From Favolaschia claudopus (lineage: Eukaryota > Basidiomycota > Agaricomycetes > Agaricales > Mycenaceae): DNA of 64,000 bases. Within the stretch, counting starts at the first letter, position 1; every line of letters begins with the position of its first letter. A program made the position numbers and the translations under genes. The stretch lies in the NCBI GenBank assembly GCA_037176885.1, contig JAWWNJ010000008.1:806001-870000 (forward strand), in the 5' to 3' direction. The notes below the pieces were generated by a model. That model was not told where the DNA came from. It saw only the letters and a list, made by a program, of their open reading frames with translations, and made no database searches. Shown here piece after piece: positions 47,363 to 58,632 of the stretch.

Positions 47363-47543
47363 TACAGAGCCCTACATGATTCACATGTACCCACGATCCC
47401 CGCGGTTCTGAAATCGGATGCCCGCATACCGCGCCCCGCTGGCGATACATTCAAGCCTAAATCCTACCCATCTCGATGTCTAGTAATGTTGCGTAGTCTG
47501 GTGCATTTAGCATTGTGCGGCGCCTAGAAAGAAGATTACTAGC

Positions 47544-48446
47544 TCACATCTTTCTCCTTTCGCCCTCATCGTCCATCTGTTGGAGGCAGTCGTGCGCGAG
47601 CTCGACTACATCGTTGTCAATCTCCTCCTGCGTCGGACACTGGGCGATCCTCTCAATCTCCCCCCTGGCCTTATCTATCATCGGCGGTGGTGCAGCCTGA
47701 TGAAGAAATCTCAGGAGGGAGAGCTCCCACCAGCCGTCTTCGCCCTTCCGCAGCTCGTCCCGGATGGGATCTATAGTGAGCTCAGGGAAACGCTCCAGCT
47801 GGCGCCAACAACCTTCGTACGGGGGCCAGTTCGAATCCTGCAACCATTCGAGTAAGCCGGGGACGTGAGGTCGCATGTCGTCTGCAGTCTGGACGAGTAT
47901 TTCGAGGCTCTGCAGGGCGAGGTCGTCTGCCTTATGAGCGGGAACCCATGCCTGCGTCGCATCTAGAAAGCGCAGGAGTTCCGAGCTGCGCCGGGATATC
48001 GCGGATGTCTGTTCTCCGTTGGATTGAGAGTGACAACGAGACAGGTGTATGAGCGCATCGCGATACACCTCCGTGTCTTCACGGGGAAGAAAGCCGAGAA
48101 TCTGATGCAGAATGATGTACTGCAGCGTAGAAGCTTGGGGATCAACCAGTATAGAGTGTATTTCCGATATTAGCTGGTCTTCAACCGGGGAGGGGGGATT
48201 GGTAGTAGACAACCGCGAGATGAAAAGACCAGCTAATTCTTGCCTGAGGTACCACGGCCAATCGCTACCGCGCCAATCGAGATACAGGAGAAGCCAGGGC
48301 ACATTGCAGATGAAGTCAGAGGGCGAGAGGTTCTCGATAGCAGAGATATTGTCGTCTTTCTTGACGATCGCTGTGTAACTGCTCGCAACAAGCAGTTGTT
48401 GCAGTTGTTTGTCGAACTCGAGATTGGATTGGGAAACGGCGACCAT
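47544..48446 (-). CDS. Hypothetical protein with DUF5071-like C-terminus
   Basis: 300 residues in a single exon. The C-terminal third (about residues 195-265) reads HVPGLLEWLQDSNWPPYEG then RFPELTIDPIRDELRKGED and WWELSLLRFL. This matches the W-x-D-x-N-W-P pattern of the DUF5071 family, small helical-repeat proteins of unknown function found in bacteria and fungi. The N-terminal two thirds are helical without a recognised domain. The start at 48446 (MVAVSQSNLEFDKQLQQLLV) is the first ATG. It lies in the unique spacer between the inverted arms. Confidence 0.65.
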   Translation of the reverse strand: MVAVSQSNLEFDKQLQQLLVASSYTAIVKKDDNISAIENLSPSDFICNVPWLLLYLDWRGSDWPWYLRQELAGLFISRLSTTNPPSPVEDQLISEIHSILVDPQASTLQYIILHQILGFLPREDTEVYRDALIHLSRCHSQSNGEQTSAISRRSSELLRFLDATQAWVPAHKADDLALQSLEILVQTADDMRPHVPGLLEWLQDSNWPPYEGCWRQLERFPELTIDPIRDELRKGEDGWWELSLLRFLHQAAPPPMIDKARGEIERIAQCPTQEEIDNDVVELAHDCLQQMDDEGERRKM

Positions 48447-49300
48447 TGAGTAGTGAACTCAAAGGTTCTCTCGAGCCTTCAAATCCGCTGCCGAAGAACT
48501 GAGACGGAGGCAACACAACAGACGTGCTTGGATTAAATGGAGGCAAATGGAGGGAGACAGGGTCACGTAACACAGTCACACACTCCGGTTTGACCACCAC
48601 CCTCCACCCTCCCCTGGGCCGGGAGTCCCCACCACCTTGCATCCAAGAACTACCGATTAGCGGTCAATATCTATAGCCTTATCCGCCAGCGACGTTCGGC
48701 GCTCGAAGCAGATACGTCGTTTGACATAACATAGGCGACTTCCAGAACCTCGCCATCGCACATTGAAATGGGTGAAGGGCACCGATTCTCTCGTCGATGA
48801 AGCGTATCGGCTTTCCGCAAAAACTTCTCAAAACTCCACGAGCTTCCCGTATCTCAACGCTCGTCACTCCTTTCAAGGTCATACTCGTCTTTCGTTGCCT
48901 ATCTCAATTTCATTGCATCAAGAAATGAATTTTCTGCGATGACGTGCCACGGTCTCCTCAAGAGAACCTCAGACTGAGCATACCGCTCGTGCTCAACACC
49001 TCAAATATAGCTACTTACAAAGTTCTCAGCACCCCCAGCAGCTTCTCTTTGATGACTTCGCAATTGGGGCCCAAGACTGACGTTGCTCAGTTTTTTTCCT
49101 GGTTTTTCTCGTTATCGCAAAGTCACCCCGGCAGATCTGTCCACCGCATCCGAAGTAATCTGGCGACTGTATAGCGCTGCTGCCAAGAGTCCCATGGGTT
49201 CACAGCGCTTGAAAAGCGACGTAGCAAAGCGTCTTCCCAAAGTAGCAATCATAAAGCAAGCTTTGACCCTCAATCAAACGCCCGGATTTTTGAGAGTATA
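48447..49300. other. Intergenic
   Basis: No supported gene. Weak AAAGCG-rich stretch at 49210-49260 just before the promoter motif. Confidence 0.45.
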
Positions 49301-49317
49301 AAGGCGCGCTCACGTGC
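49297..49317 (+). promoter_or_regulatory. TATAAA plus GCGCGCTCACGTGC motif
   Basis: TATAAAGG directly followed by CGCGCTCACGTGC. It is the same 14-base GCGCGCTCACGTGC as at 43727 and 59743, in gene orientation. A probable 5' leader intron (GTAAGC...TTTTGCAG, about 49460-49508) follows. Confidence 0.45.
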
Positions 49318-49730
49318 AAATATTCGACAACTCCATCTCTCCTTCCACCACCACTTGCTCTTGCTCGCACGACCTTCGACTGTGCTTGTCGGCAATCTAT
49401 CTGTTACCTCGGACTCGAGTCCCATCGTGTTGCCTCCATTTAAGATTCTAACATCACCCGGTAAGCCTTCCATGCTTTGCTTTCGCGAGTGGCATTGACC
49501 GTTTTGCAGCTTCGAGGCCCGCAACGCCCGCTGTCTGGGGTCTTCAAGCGCTCGCTGCCTCTTCCTCACCCACCAGCAGTTCTGCGATACAGACTGGCGC
49601 CACCACATCATCTTCGACGGCTTTGAATGCTCTACAGATTGGTATATCCGACGCCTGTGTCTACTTAGTCGCGTACGCGCTGGTGAAGAAGATACACAAA
49701 ACATTATTTCAAGCCACAGCCGCTTCTGCT

Positions 49731-50202
49731 ATGAACCGGGACGCGTCGGGTGGCTCGCGTTCCACCGCTGACACGACTAAAACTCAGTCAAAGCACATCG
49801 TGTCCTCACGCCCCTCCTACTCCTCGCACGCCACTTCACGCGACGCACGGCGCGTTTCGGAACGCGTCGCCAGGATTTTTGGCAACCCCCCTGCCCCCGC
49901 CGCTGGCCCGGCCACGACCATCGCTGAGCCCTGGGTGTTCGGGCTCATCGACGAGGAGGCGCTCGATGCTGACGATGGCGGCGCGTAACGCGTCTTCGAA
50001 GGAGGACGATGAGAGTGATTCAGACAAGGAAAATCAGGCGGCTGCGCGGGACCTTGCGAGAAAGCCAGCCTCGCGCCAAATGACCCACAGACGCGTTGGC
50101 TCGCTCGATGCTAGCACAACCGTGGCGTCGCTGCCGAGTCCTGCGTTCCCCTTTGCGCTTCCCTGGGAGAGAGTTGAAGTCGGAGTTGGGGGAGAGCGAT
50201 GA
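49731..50202 (+). CDS. Short orphan gene, possible frameshift
   Basis: ATG at 49731 (MNRDASGGSRSTADTTKTQS). The frame reads SSRPSYSSHATSRDARRVSE, VARIFGNPP and EPWVFGLIDEEALDADD, and stops at 49988. A second frame takes over at once (SSKEDDESDSDKENQAAARD, RKPASRQMTHRRVGSLDAST) to 50202. Both parts look like one acidic/Ser-rich protein, so a single-base shift near 49980 or a missed intron is likely. The upstream frame back to about 49340 is also open but lacks an ATG. Function unknown. Confidence 0.4.
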
Positions 50203-50788
50203 GGATAGGTTTTGACGCCTCAAAAGCTTTCTATGGGATGAATCATGAGACAAGTTTTATAAAGATTTGGAAATTGTGGTCGTTACCATTGCTCTGTGGT
50301 CTGTCTGTCTGTCTGTACTTGCTTGTAATATCAATCTCTTTCTATCTCCACAATGTAAAATGCCAAGCTCGATCGAGTTGTGCTCTATCTATTCCGTCTA
50401 CGTCTAGAATGGGTACTACTTGGCCATCAATACTGCATGTCTCTTTTCTTCCCAACCACTCGCCAGACACGCAGCACTGGTCCCTGACTACAGACTGGAC
50501 CGAACCTACGCCGCTAAAACTGCTTCAGAACATCTGCCACCATGGACTCCTCTAATCGCAAATACTCAGTGGCGATAACCCGGCATTCTCCCATAGAATT
50601 TGGACATACCTGGCGCCTACTAACAATAGGTTGGTGTCACCATAGCCAGCCTCGTCGAGACTGGCGGCGCTGGCCTCGTCAACAAGCCTATCACTACTGT
50701 GCTTTGACTGTGCTGCATGTGGCCGCGGCGGAAGAGCGTCATCGTTTCTCACAACTTTCAAACTTTGAAACGCTCCTCGTCGTCTCCC
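50203..50788. other. Intergenic / carboxypeptidase promoter
   Basis: No gene recognised; CTGT runs near 50300. Confidence 0.45.
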
Positions 50789-53379
50789 ATGATGGACACG
50801 AAATCCGATACCCTCCCCACCAGCGCTAGCCCGTCTCCTCCTCGACGCGCGCGGTGGCCCTTAATTCTGACTGTCGTCGGTCTCACCGCCATCCTCCGCT
50901 TCTCCGTCTTTTCCGCGTCGTCTCTCAGTTTCGGCGGCTGCCACTTCGGTGCAAGTAGTGCGCTTGCAGACGAGCAACTCGCTGCGGGAGTATGTCCACA
51001 AGAGTCTCCGATCGCTCCTCAAGAGCATGACGCGCTCTGGAATAATCTTACCTCGTTGCACGCCACATCGGCATTCCGCAAACGGGCAGCGGGTCAGCTT
51101 GGCAATGCCGTTCGTATTCCTACGGAGACCTTCGATGGAATGAGGCCTGTAGGAGAAGACCAGCGCTGGATCACTCGCGGTCCATTTGTCGACCATTTGC
51201 AGATTGCGTATCCGCTTGTGTGAGTGCATAACGAATTCAAAATGCGGGTTGGGACTGAATACTGTATGCTCATTGCAGGCACAAGAATCTTGAGCTGCAG
51301 AGAGTCAACACATATGGGCTTATTTACACTTGGAAGGGCAGCGACGCGACTCTCAAGCCGTTGCTGTTGATGGGACACTACGGTGCGTAAAATCCTCATA
51401 AGTAACGGTCAGAGTAGGGTTTGGGAGATCGTTTTTGAAGTCGTTACTGGAAATCTTGAAGCGCGGGAGAATCGAGAAACGATCTAAAACTCATCCGGAG
51501 GCGTTTATGAAGTCACGACCTCAAACCCCTACTCTGACCGTTGCTCGTTCATTTCTCACTGTCGCTCCAGCTAATTTACGCCCACCGCGCAGATGTCGTC
51601 CCTGTCGCTCCTCTAAGCGCTGACCAGTGGACGCACCCTCCGTATTCCGGTTATTTCGATGGTATGCCCAGTTTCTCGAATTCGGTATCATTTCACTCAG
51701 CTTTTCTCAAGGCGAAAGCATTTGGGGCCGTGGAAGCTCAGACGACAAGAGCGGTGTCATTGGCATCATGTAAGTATGCCTTTGCTCAAAGAGATTTCAT
51801 CAATCTTAATCCCGTTCTGTCATAGGATCGCCATTGAAAGCCTCCTCGACCAAGGCTTTGCCCCAACGCGTACTGTCGTTCTTTCTTTCGGTTTCGACGA
51901 GGAGGCTGGTGGATATCATGTATGTCCTTCTCCTCTCACTGGTACGGTGCTAATCACCATCTTATAGGGAGCTGGTTATCTGGGTCCCGCGCTCCTCGAG
52001 CGCTTCGGGCCAGACTCGTTCGCCATGATCGTCGACGAGGGTGGTGCGTTCGTCCCATTCACTCCATGCTTGCTTGATGTCTGACCCCCACACTTAACAG
52101 CTGGCTTCTCTGAGATGTACGGCACGACGTTCGCCTCTCCGGGTGTGGCAGAGAAGGGCTCTTTGAACGTGGATCTGGAGGTGCAAACCCCCGGCGGACA
52201 TTCCAGGTACATACCTCCGCATCTTGACTTGCAGTGCCACCGAGCTCACTCTCCCCAGCGTTCCCCCAGCACACACCTCGATCGGCATCCTCTCCGCGCT
52301 CATCGTCGAGCTCGAGTCTAACCCGCCGCCCGCTACTCTCGGTCTCTCCACCCCGGGCTACGCCATGGCCTCCTGCCTCGCCGCGCACGCCCCCGCGCTC
52401 CCCCGCCCCCTGCGCCGCGCGATCCTGCGCGCGCCGAAGAATGAGAAGACGCGCAAGCAGGCGGAGGAGCTGTTGTTCGCGGAGGGGATGCAGGGGCGGC
52501 TGATCAAGGCGTTGGTGGGGACGACGCAGGCGGTGGATATCATCAGTGGCGGGGTGAAGAGTAATGCGTTGCCGGAGCAGGCTGTTGTGCGTTTTTGACT
52601 CGTTCTCGACACTTTTTCTGGGTTAGCTGCTGACGATTCCACCCTAGGCGACCATCAACCACCGCATCTCGACCGAGAGCTCCGTTAACGAGACCGGCAC
52701 CCGCGACGTCGACCTCCTCGCCGCCTTCGCCGCCAGCAAATTCAACCTCTCCGTCAAGGCCTTCGGCGAGGTTTTGTCCTCGCTGGAGAACGCCGCGGGG
52801 ACGCTGGAGTTCACGGCGCACAATCAGTTGGAGCCGGCGCCGATTACTCCGTCGGATGAGGCGCCGTATGCGTTGTTGGCGGGGACGATCAGGACGGTGT
52901 TTAAGGTTGCTAGGGCTGGTAAAGGTAAGGGCGCAGAGGGGGATGTGAAGGAGAAGGAGATTATTGTATCGCCTGGGATGATGACGGGGAATACTGGTGC
53001 GTTTTTTGTGTGATGCTTGCTCGGTGCGTAGGATTGATTGATTGTGGTGGATGTACGCAGATACCCGCTTCAATTGGGAGCTTTCGAAGCATATATTCCG
53101 GTATGGGCATATGTACTGGCAGGGTAGCGGTCTGCCGGCTGGGATCCATACTGTCAATGAGCGTGAGTGCTTGGCCTTCTCTATTTTCCTCCTACTTCTT
53201 CACCCTTCACTCCTCCTCTTCTCTACCCTTCTAACTTAACATCCTCTCGTTCTCTTTCACCCACGACCGCGATACTGACTACGATATAACTTCTAGACCT
53301 CAGCGCCGATGCATTCGTTGAGATGATCACCTTCTTCACCACGTTAATCTTGAATGTGGATGAGTCTCGGGAGATGTAG
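50789..53379 (+). CDS. Carboxypeptidase S-like M20 metallopeptidase
   Basis: Vacuolar, membrane-anchored zinc peptidase that removes C-terminal residues from peptides. A single N-terminal anchor (WPLILTVVGLTAILRFSVFS) follows a short cytosolic leader; ATG at 50717 is an alternative start. M20 metal ligands are visible: GHYDVVP (His, with Asp reached across an intron), GRGSSDDKSGVIGIM (bridging Asp), FGFDEEAGG (catalytic and ligand Glu) and MIVDEG. The dimerisation domain has TPGGHSS and STPGYAMASCLAAHA, and the end is NEHLSADAFVEMITFFTTLI. About eight introns are present. Most are 50-60 nt, but the one splitting the GHY-DVVP motif (51383-51592) is 210 nt because it carries a MITE-like repeat. 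Intact. Confidence 0.9.
51404..51542. mobile_element. MITE-like inverted repeat inside an intron
   Basis: 139 bp with terminal inverted repeats AACGGTCAGAGTAGGG(G)TTTG at both ends (left 51404-51424, right 51521-51542); similarity extends inward through GAG-TCGT. It lies wholly within the carboxypeptidase intron 51383-51592. No clear target duplication was found. Confidence 0.65.
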
Positions 53380-53849
53380 GACGGGCGCATTCAAACAATG
53401 TCGAAGACTTTGAAGTGTATTGAATGTATCGCGTACAAGTTTTGTGGGCGCTGTTATGCGGGCATCCGATTCCAGAAGTGAAGTGCGGACATCGTGCGGA
53501 TTTTGGCCCTCGGGTTACATGTAAATCCTCCGAGCAGACGAAGGTAGTAGTCATATGCATGCAGGGCGCTCTCCACAATGAGTTTCAGTGATTCGGATTG
53601 CAGCGTCCATGCGAGTCGACGCTGTTGGAGGCCACCGGCTAACGCTGTTCGCCGTCGGCGAGCCACGGTGCTGCTGCGCCTTTCTCCTGACTACAATGTT
53701 GCTGCAGTCGGCTCCGACAACCATAGAACCCAAGCTCCATTTCTTACGCTTAACGTTCCGGATATTCCGGTTTCTTACACTCAGTGAAACACCGTCTGAC
53801 CTTCTGATAAATAGAGCGCTGTCTCCATCGTAGGCAGTAAAACTCAGCT

Positions 53850-55453
53850 ATGGACTACTTCGATTCACCCACTTTTGCTGCTCGTGTCGAACACTTGATG
53901 AAACAGCGCCATGTCCCTGGCTTTGCCATTGCAATAACGCGGGGCAACGAAGTGAAGTCGGCGGCATACGGGCACGCGTCTCTTGATCCTCCGATACCAT
54001 TTACCATTGACACTCTTGTGGATATCGCGTCTTGCTCGAAGTCTTTCACAGCTGTGGCTGTCGGATTGTTGGTAGACGACAAGAATTACCCGCAGGTGAA
54101 GTTTGACGCCGTTGTGTCGCGTCTGCTCCCCGAAGATTTCGTCCTCCCCGATGAGACATACACAAACCAGGTGACGGTGGACGACATTTTGAGCCATCGG
54201 ACAGGCATGCCCCGTCACGACCTCTCCTACGTGGGTCCTCGCGCCGAGCACCCCGACACCCCGCGCTCCGTCACTCGCAATCTGCGTAACCTTCCTTTGG
54301 TAGCGCCCCTTCGCACGAAGTACATCTACAATAATATGATGTTCACCGCCGCGGTACACCTCATTCAAGTCACGACGCAGCAGTCTTTCTCGGACTTCCT
54401 GCAAGATCGCTTCTTCCGGCCCCTGGGTATGGATTCGACGAGCCTCCAGCCCTTCCGGGCCCGCGAGCGCGGATTCGGCGAGCGCATCGCGATGGGATAC
54501 ACTTGGAAGAAAGATACGGAAACCTACAACGCCTTCATCAACCCGGACGCTCCAGAGGCGGATGGCGCCGGTTGCATCGTCTCCAGCGTCGACGACTTGA
54601 TCAAATGGGTGCAGGCGTTGATGAATCACCAGGATCCCATTACCGACAGCGTCTATCGCGGCCTCGTTCGGATGCGCACCATAATCCACCCGAACGGCGG
54701 GCGCAATCGGCCATATGCCTCGCCCATAGTATATGCCGCAGGGGTGGAGATTTACTATTATCGAGGGTATCAGGTTGTCACGCACGGAGGGTCGAATCCC
54801 GGGTTCCAGAGCAGATTCTTTTTCCTCCCGGAGCTCAATTTTGGTGCTGCCATGTTTGGGAACTCGAATGGGGCTTACGATGTGGCGGCGATATTGAGCA
54901 GGGAGCTGATCGACGAGGCTCTGGGTATCCCGCAGGATGAGAGGAAGTATAAGAGAGAGAAACAGCCTAAGAAAGGAAAGGAGCCGAGTAAGGGTAAGGT
55001 TTACCTCTGGATATCGGTGACCCTGCTAATAGGATTCAAGATATCGCAGATGCTGATGCCTCAGACTCGGACTCAGACACAGAAGACGAGGGAGACGACC
55101 CCCCTGAGCCTCGGCTGAAGGACCTGGAGCGCCAGCCGCTGACAACACCCCAGACCGCTTACACCGGCACATACGAAAACCGAGGCTACCACACCATGAC
55201 CGTCGAAATCAAAAACGACAAGCTCTTCATTGACACCTCCACTCGTTCGTTTGGATTCACCGTCACCTTCGAGCATATTTCGGGGCAGACGAAATTTGCG
55301 GCCCATGTGAGCTTTTGCCTTGAACCCGGAGATTGGCAGATGGAGGCCGAATTTGCGTTTGAGGGTGATCGAGTGGTCAGGATGGGTTTGAACTTGGAGT
55401 CGGATATGAAGGAATTGGTTTGGTTTGACCGGGTATCCGAGCGGTCAACTTGA
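53850..55453 (+). CDS. Serine beta-lactamase/esterase-type hydrolase, right copy
   Basis: Paralogue of 45459-47092: exons 53850-54993 and 55041-55453, intron 47 nt, 518 residues. The SxxK box is S-C-S-K (DIASCSKSFTA), YxN is Y-N-N (TKYIYNNMMFTA), and the HGG box is in THGGSNPGF. The acidic linker (DADASDSDSDTEDEGDD) and C-terminal beta domain (TYENRGYHTMTVEIKND) are conserved. The start MDYFDSPTFAARVEHLMKQ is one short helix; no signal peptide. The coding frame and catalytic residues are intact in both copies, which argues that both are maintained. Confidence 0.88.
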
Positions 55454-55599
55454 AGTCAGTGTGAGCAGACCATATATTACAATTAAGCTAGTGTACAAGC
55501 TACAGATACAAGATACACTTAGATCATTAGTTAAAGCAGGAGGCATCATGAGCTATCATGAGTCCCAGATAGCCCCAAATGCAGGAATGCCTCGACTCG

Positions 55600-57735
55600 T
55601 CATGCCTGGATGAGATGAAGTAAATTTTGTACGGCTTTGAAAATAACGGGCGCACCGTAAACAACTTTCTGTGTCAATTTCTGGTTGGAGATTACGCAGA
55701 CAGCTTCTGCATTAAATTCTTTGACAAGACGCATGGTCAACTGAACATGATATAAGTCTTGGGCAGAGATATCCCGTATATAAATTACCTTGACCATATC
55801 AGGTTTTCCGTGCTTGCGCGTGTCTTTGGTAGCTATGAGACAAACGTCTTCGCATTAAGAAAACATGTATCCTCACCATAAATCACTGCATCAGGCGACG
55901 CCGCCAAGATCTCATCAACAAACTTGTCGCCAAAAGTTTCACGAACATCCGGCGAAGTCCAGAGGAGACGGATAGGAATCTGCTGCTCGAAGAGAGTATT
56001 CGCACAGGGCCCGATTCCGCTTCCTGTTCCCATTATGAGCCACCACTGATTCGATTGTAAGAAAAAAGCAACCCACCAGTTGCGACAAGCACTATTCTAC
56101 GAAACAAAGGGGCGATCCGAAGCAATCCAAAACCAGGCGCTCCACGAACCCAGATATGGGTCGGTGCGTCCATTATGCGTGATTGTGTCCAGTTTCCGGC
56201 GTTCGATACAACAAGTGAAAATCCCTTTTCGTTTGGAATAGGGATTGTTGCAAAGGCATGCCAGTCTTTCAGTGGGTGCATCGCGAGGCGGATGAAACTA
56301 CCGGATTTGGTTGTGGTATGCGTGAAATACAGGCGTACTGTCAAAAGAATGTCAGCGAAAATTTTGGCGAAGGGCGATTCCAACTCACCAGCGTGTTTCG
56401 ACAATACTTCTGCTCGCACAGGCACCTTCCGTAGCCGCAGCCAAGGCAGAATGATGGAGACTGCCAAGCAGAAAAATTAGCAATAATTGAGGCAATGAGC
56501 CGATAAATACCTGACATGACGAGGACCATCCAAAACGGGGCAGAGTGTACTAATGCCAGCGAAAGCGAAAGCTTTCCTCGGTAGTCATTGGTGAGAAGAA
56601 CGACCTGCGCCCAGACAAGAATTACACTCGTCCACCCCAGGTATCGATGAACACGTTCGAAGGTATCATGTCGTTTGGTTCTGAGTGCGGGATACGCAAA
56701 TATCACCATGCCGAACAAGAGGAGAAGAATAGAGTAGGAGACGGCAACAGTCGCCACAGACGCCTGTTCAGGTTGAGTGTCCGGTGAAAAAGAAAGCCGG
56801 GATTGGAGCCTACGTGAGGAAAATGGCCTCCTCTGACTACTTCCTTTGTTGCTTGGCCACAAAACCATGCTAACCATACCACACCCGATGTCGCACATCC
56901 ACTGTGTAGGCCGCCGATGTGATATACACTTTGATAAAGAGATCAGCAAGGCTCGTGTGGAGGAAGATATACTTACCGCGCGCAAACCCGCCGGATGGCA
57001 AGCGGCCATCTGTTGAAACATCGTCAGTCAGGAAGATTGGACGACAAAGAGACGTACGAAGAGGGAACAGCGCAGAAAACGCTGAAAAACACGTTGACCA
57101 CATAGTCTTGCCTCATGAGACTAGATACTCTGGTGAGACATAAGAAAATCAACGCAAAAAACTTTGACACACATCGCAACGAACAAATTGGCTAGCGTAA
57201 TGAGCCCAAGACGTTGCGCATGGACGCCTCCCCGGACGAGCAATGTAATGAATACGGAGATATTGGTCAAGAAGACGACACTGAAAAGGCGGCGATACAA
57301 GCTGAGGATCTGGTGTCGTAAATTCCGAATAGCTTTCCCTTGGGTCTTGTCGGGAAGTAAGTCCTTCTCGTATTCGTGCCATGGTTCTCGAACGATGGCT
57401 GCTTGGAAGTCGGAATCCACAGTTGATCCAGAATCGTGCGAAAAGTTCTTGCAGTGGTGGACTAGGGGTGGCGCGATAAGGACATCCGGTAAACCAGAGT
57501 CTTTCTGCCCTTTGACCTCCTCTACCGCAAACGAGCTGATAGATGAGGCATTCGAGTGAAACCCAGCTGTAATTTCCGTCCGTGAAGTGACGACGGGCAC
57601 AATCTCCTTCTCGTTCTGCTTCTGAAGTCCGGCAAGTGCGACACTGAAGCTCTAGGGTATCTGTGAATCTCCACCGTAATCAATTTATCACGAGGGACAA
57701 ACCTTGTTGCTGACTTCGTCGTCCGTGTTGGACAT
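55600..57735 (-). CDS. Ferric-reductase-like membrane flavoprotein
   Basis: Multi-exon protein starting MSNTDDEVSNK (57735); the intron GTTTGT...CCTAG joins SFSVALAGLQKQNEKEIVPV. Several membrane segments follow: RLFSVVFLTNISVFITLLVR, LGLITLANLFVAMCV, ATVAVSYSILLLLFGMVIFA, YLGWTSVILVWAQVVLL, and a last helix around VHSAPFWMVLVMSGIYRLIA. The cytosolic half has a DWHAFATIPIP segment like the FAD-binding loop and GTGSGIGPC, the nucleotide (NAD(P)H) phosphate-binding motif. It resembles integral-membrane oxidoreductase domains of fungi; the acceptor is unknown. The C-terminus after KVVYG is short and could be altered. It lies in sequence present only in the right arm. Confidence 0.65.
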
Positions 57736-58632
57736 AATTGAGAAGTAAATCGAGTGGATAGAAAGAAAATATGAGGGATCGTAGTCGTACCCCGCATTAT
57801 AATAAACAGAGACACTGTATACCGTGGAGTGTTGCCAGGCAGTTGAAGCGGGTCCCAGATTGCAATCTCGGTGAAATTTCTCAGTGCTGCGCACATACAG
57901 TTGGGATAAAAAAGGAGCCAATTCAAGGAGAAAGTTGCGGAAGAATGACGCTCATACGGTAGTCGCCTAGAGATGATAGTTATTCATAGTCGAATGCTCT
58001 GCGTTCGAGACTGAACAGTGCATCAACAAAGCTTTTGAGGGCATCCTTGAAACCATTGTTGCACGGAGAACAAAGTCAACTCTGCGAGGACGAACGCCCT
58101 GGCCCGATTTGTGGGCATACTAATCAAAGACGGAAAATTCGCTGCCAGCGCCACTAGAGCAGATAGACGATGACTTCCAGTCGAGACACAGACACTAGAA
58201 CTGACGTAGCGAGGTCCATGGACGCGTAGGAGCCATTTTTGTAGCACAAGCGGATGTTGTTTGGGAAGAAAGTCGCTTGCGATCAACTTCCCAAAAGAGG
58301 AAACGTCTTCAAATGTGCTCGTCTTAGAGCTGGGAGCTCACTATCACAGCCGAATGGTCCGTGGTGCACGGAGCACATTGAGAGTAAGAATACAAGTTGT
58401 CAGTGGCGTATAGTATACAGACAGGCACCAAATTACAATACAGTATGGATTCCAAGAAAAGAAAAGCCTGATCAAAGTCCGCAATAATAATGAATAGTCG
58501 CACCAAGGCACTTCCCCCGGCCTGCGCCCCACTGATAAATCCTTGAGATGCATACTCTATTTCGCCCGCGCACCGGAAGCCGGACCCTTCCGCTTCCACC
58601 CCTGCCACCGGGCCGCCGTCGTTTTTTTCGAG
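57736..58632. other. Intergenic, includes insertion end near 58410
   Basis: No supported gene. Homology to the left arm resumes at about 58410, so 57736-58410 belongs to the right-arm-only insertion. Confidence 0.5.

Larger units (their letters stand above)
42850..47430 (+). repeat. Left arm of a large inverted duplication
   Basis: Contains, left to right, a decayed ORF block, the 44057-44980 gene (plus) and a beta-lactamase-type gene (minus). The same items occur in inverse order and orientation at 53455-61090. Nucleotide similarity outside genes is also clear. Examples are GCCATCAAATTTCGGTCC at about 42912 against 61000-61020, ATACTGTATTGTAATTTGG at about 45165 against 58430, and GCGGGCATCCGATT at about 53457 against 47415. 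Boundaries are approximate. Confidence 0.85.

Noticed and set aside
53865..54785. 306-codon minus-strand frame under the right hydrolase
   Set aside because: Complement of a gene with intact SxxK, YxN and HGG motifs; a matching shadow exists in the other copy.
58023..58286. 87-codon minus frame in the right-arm insertion
   Set aside because: No homologue in the window, no splice signals, ordinary composition.
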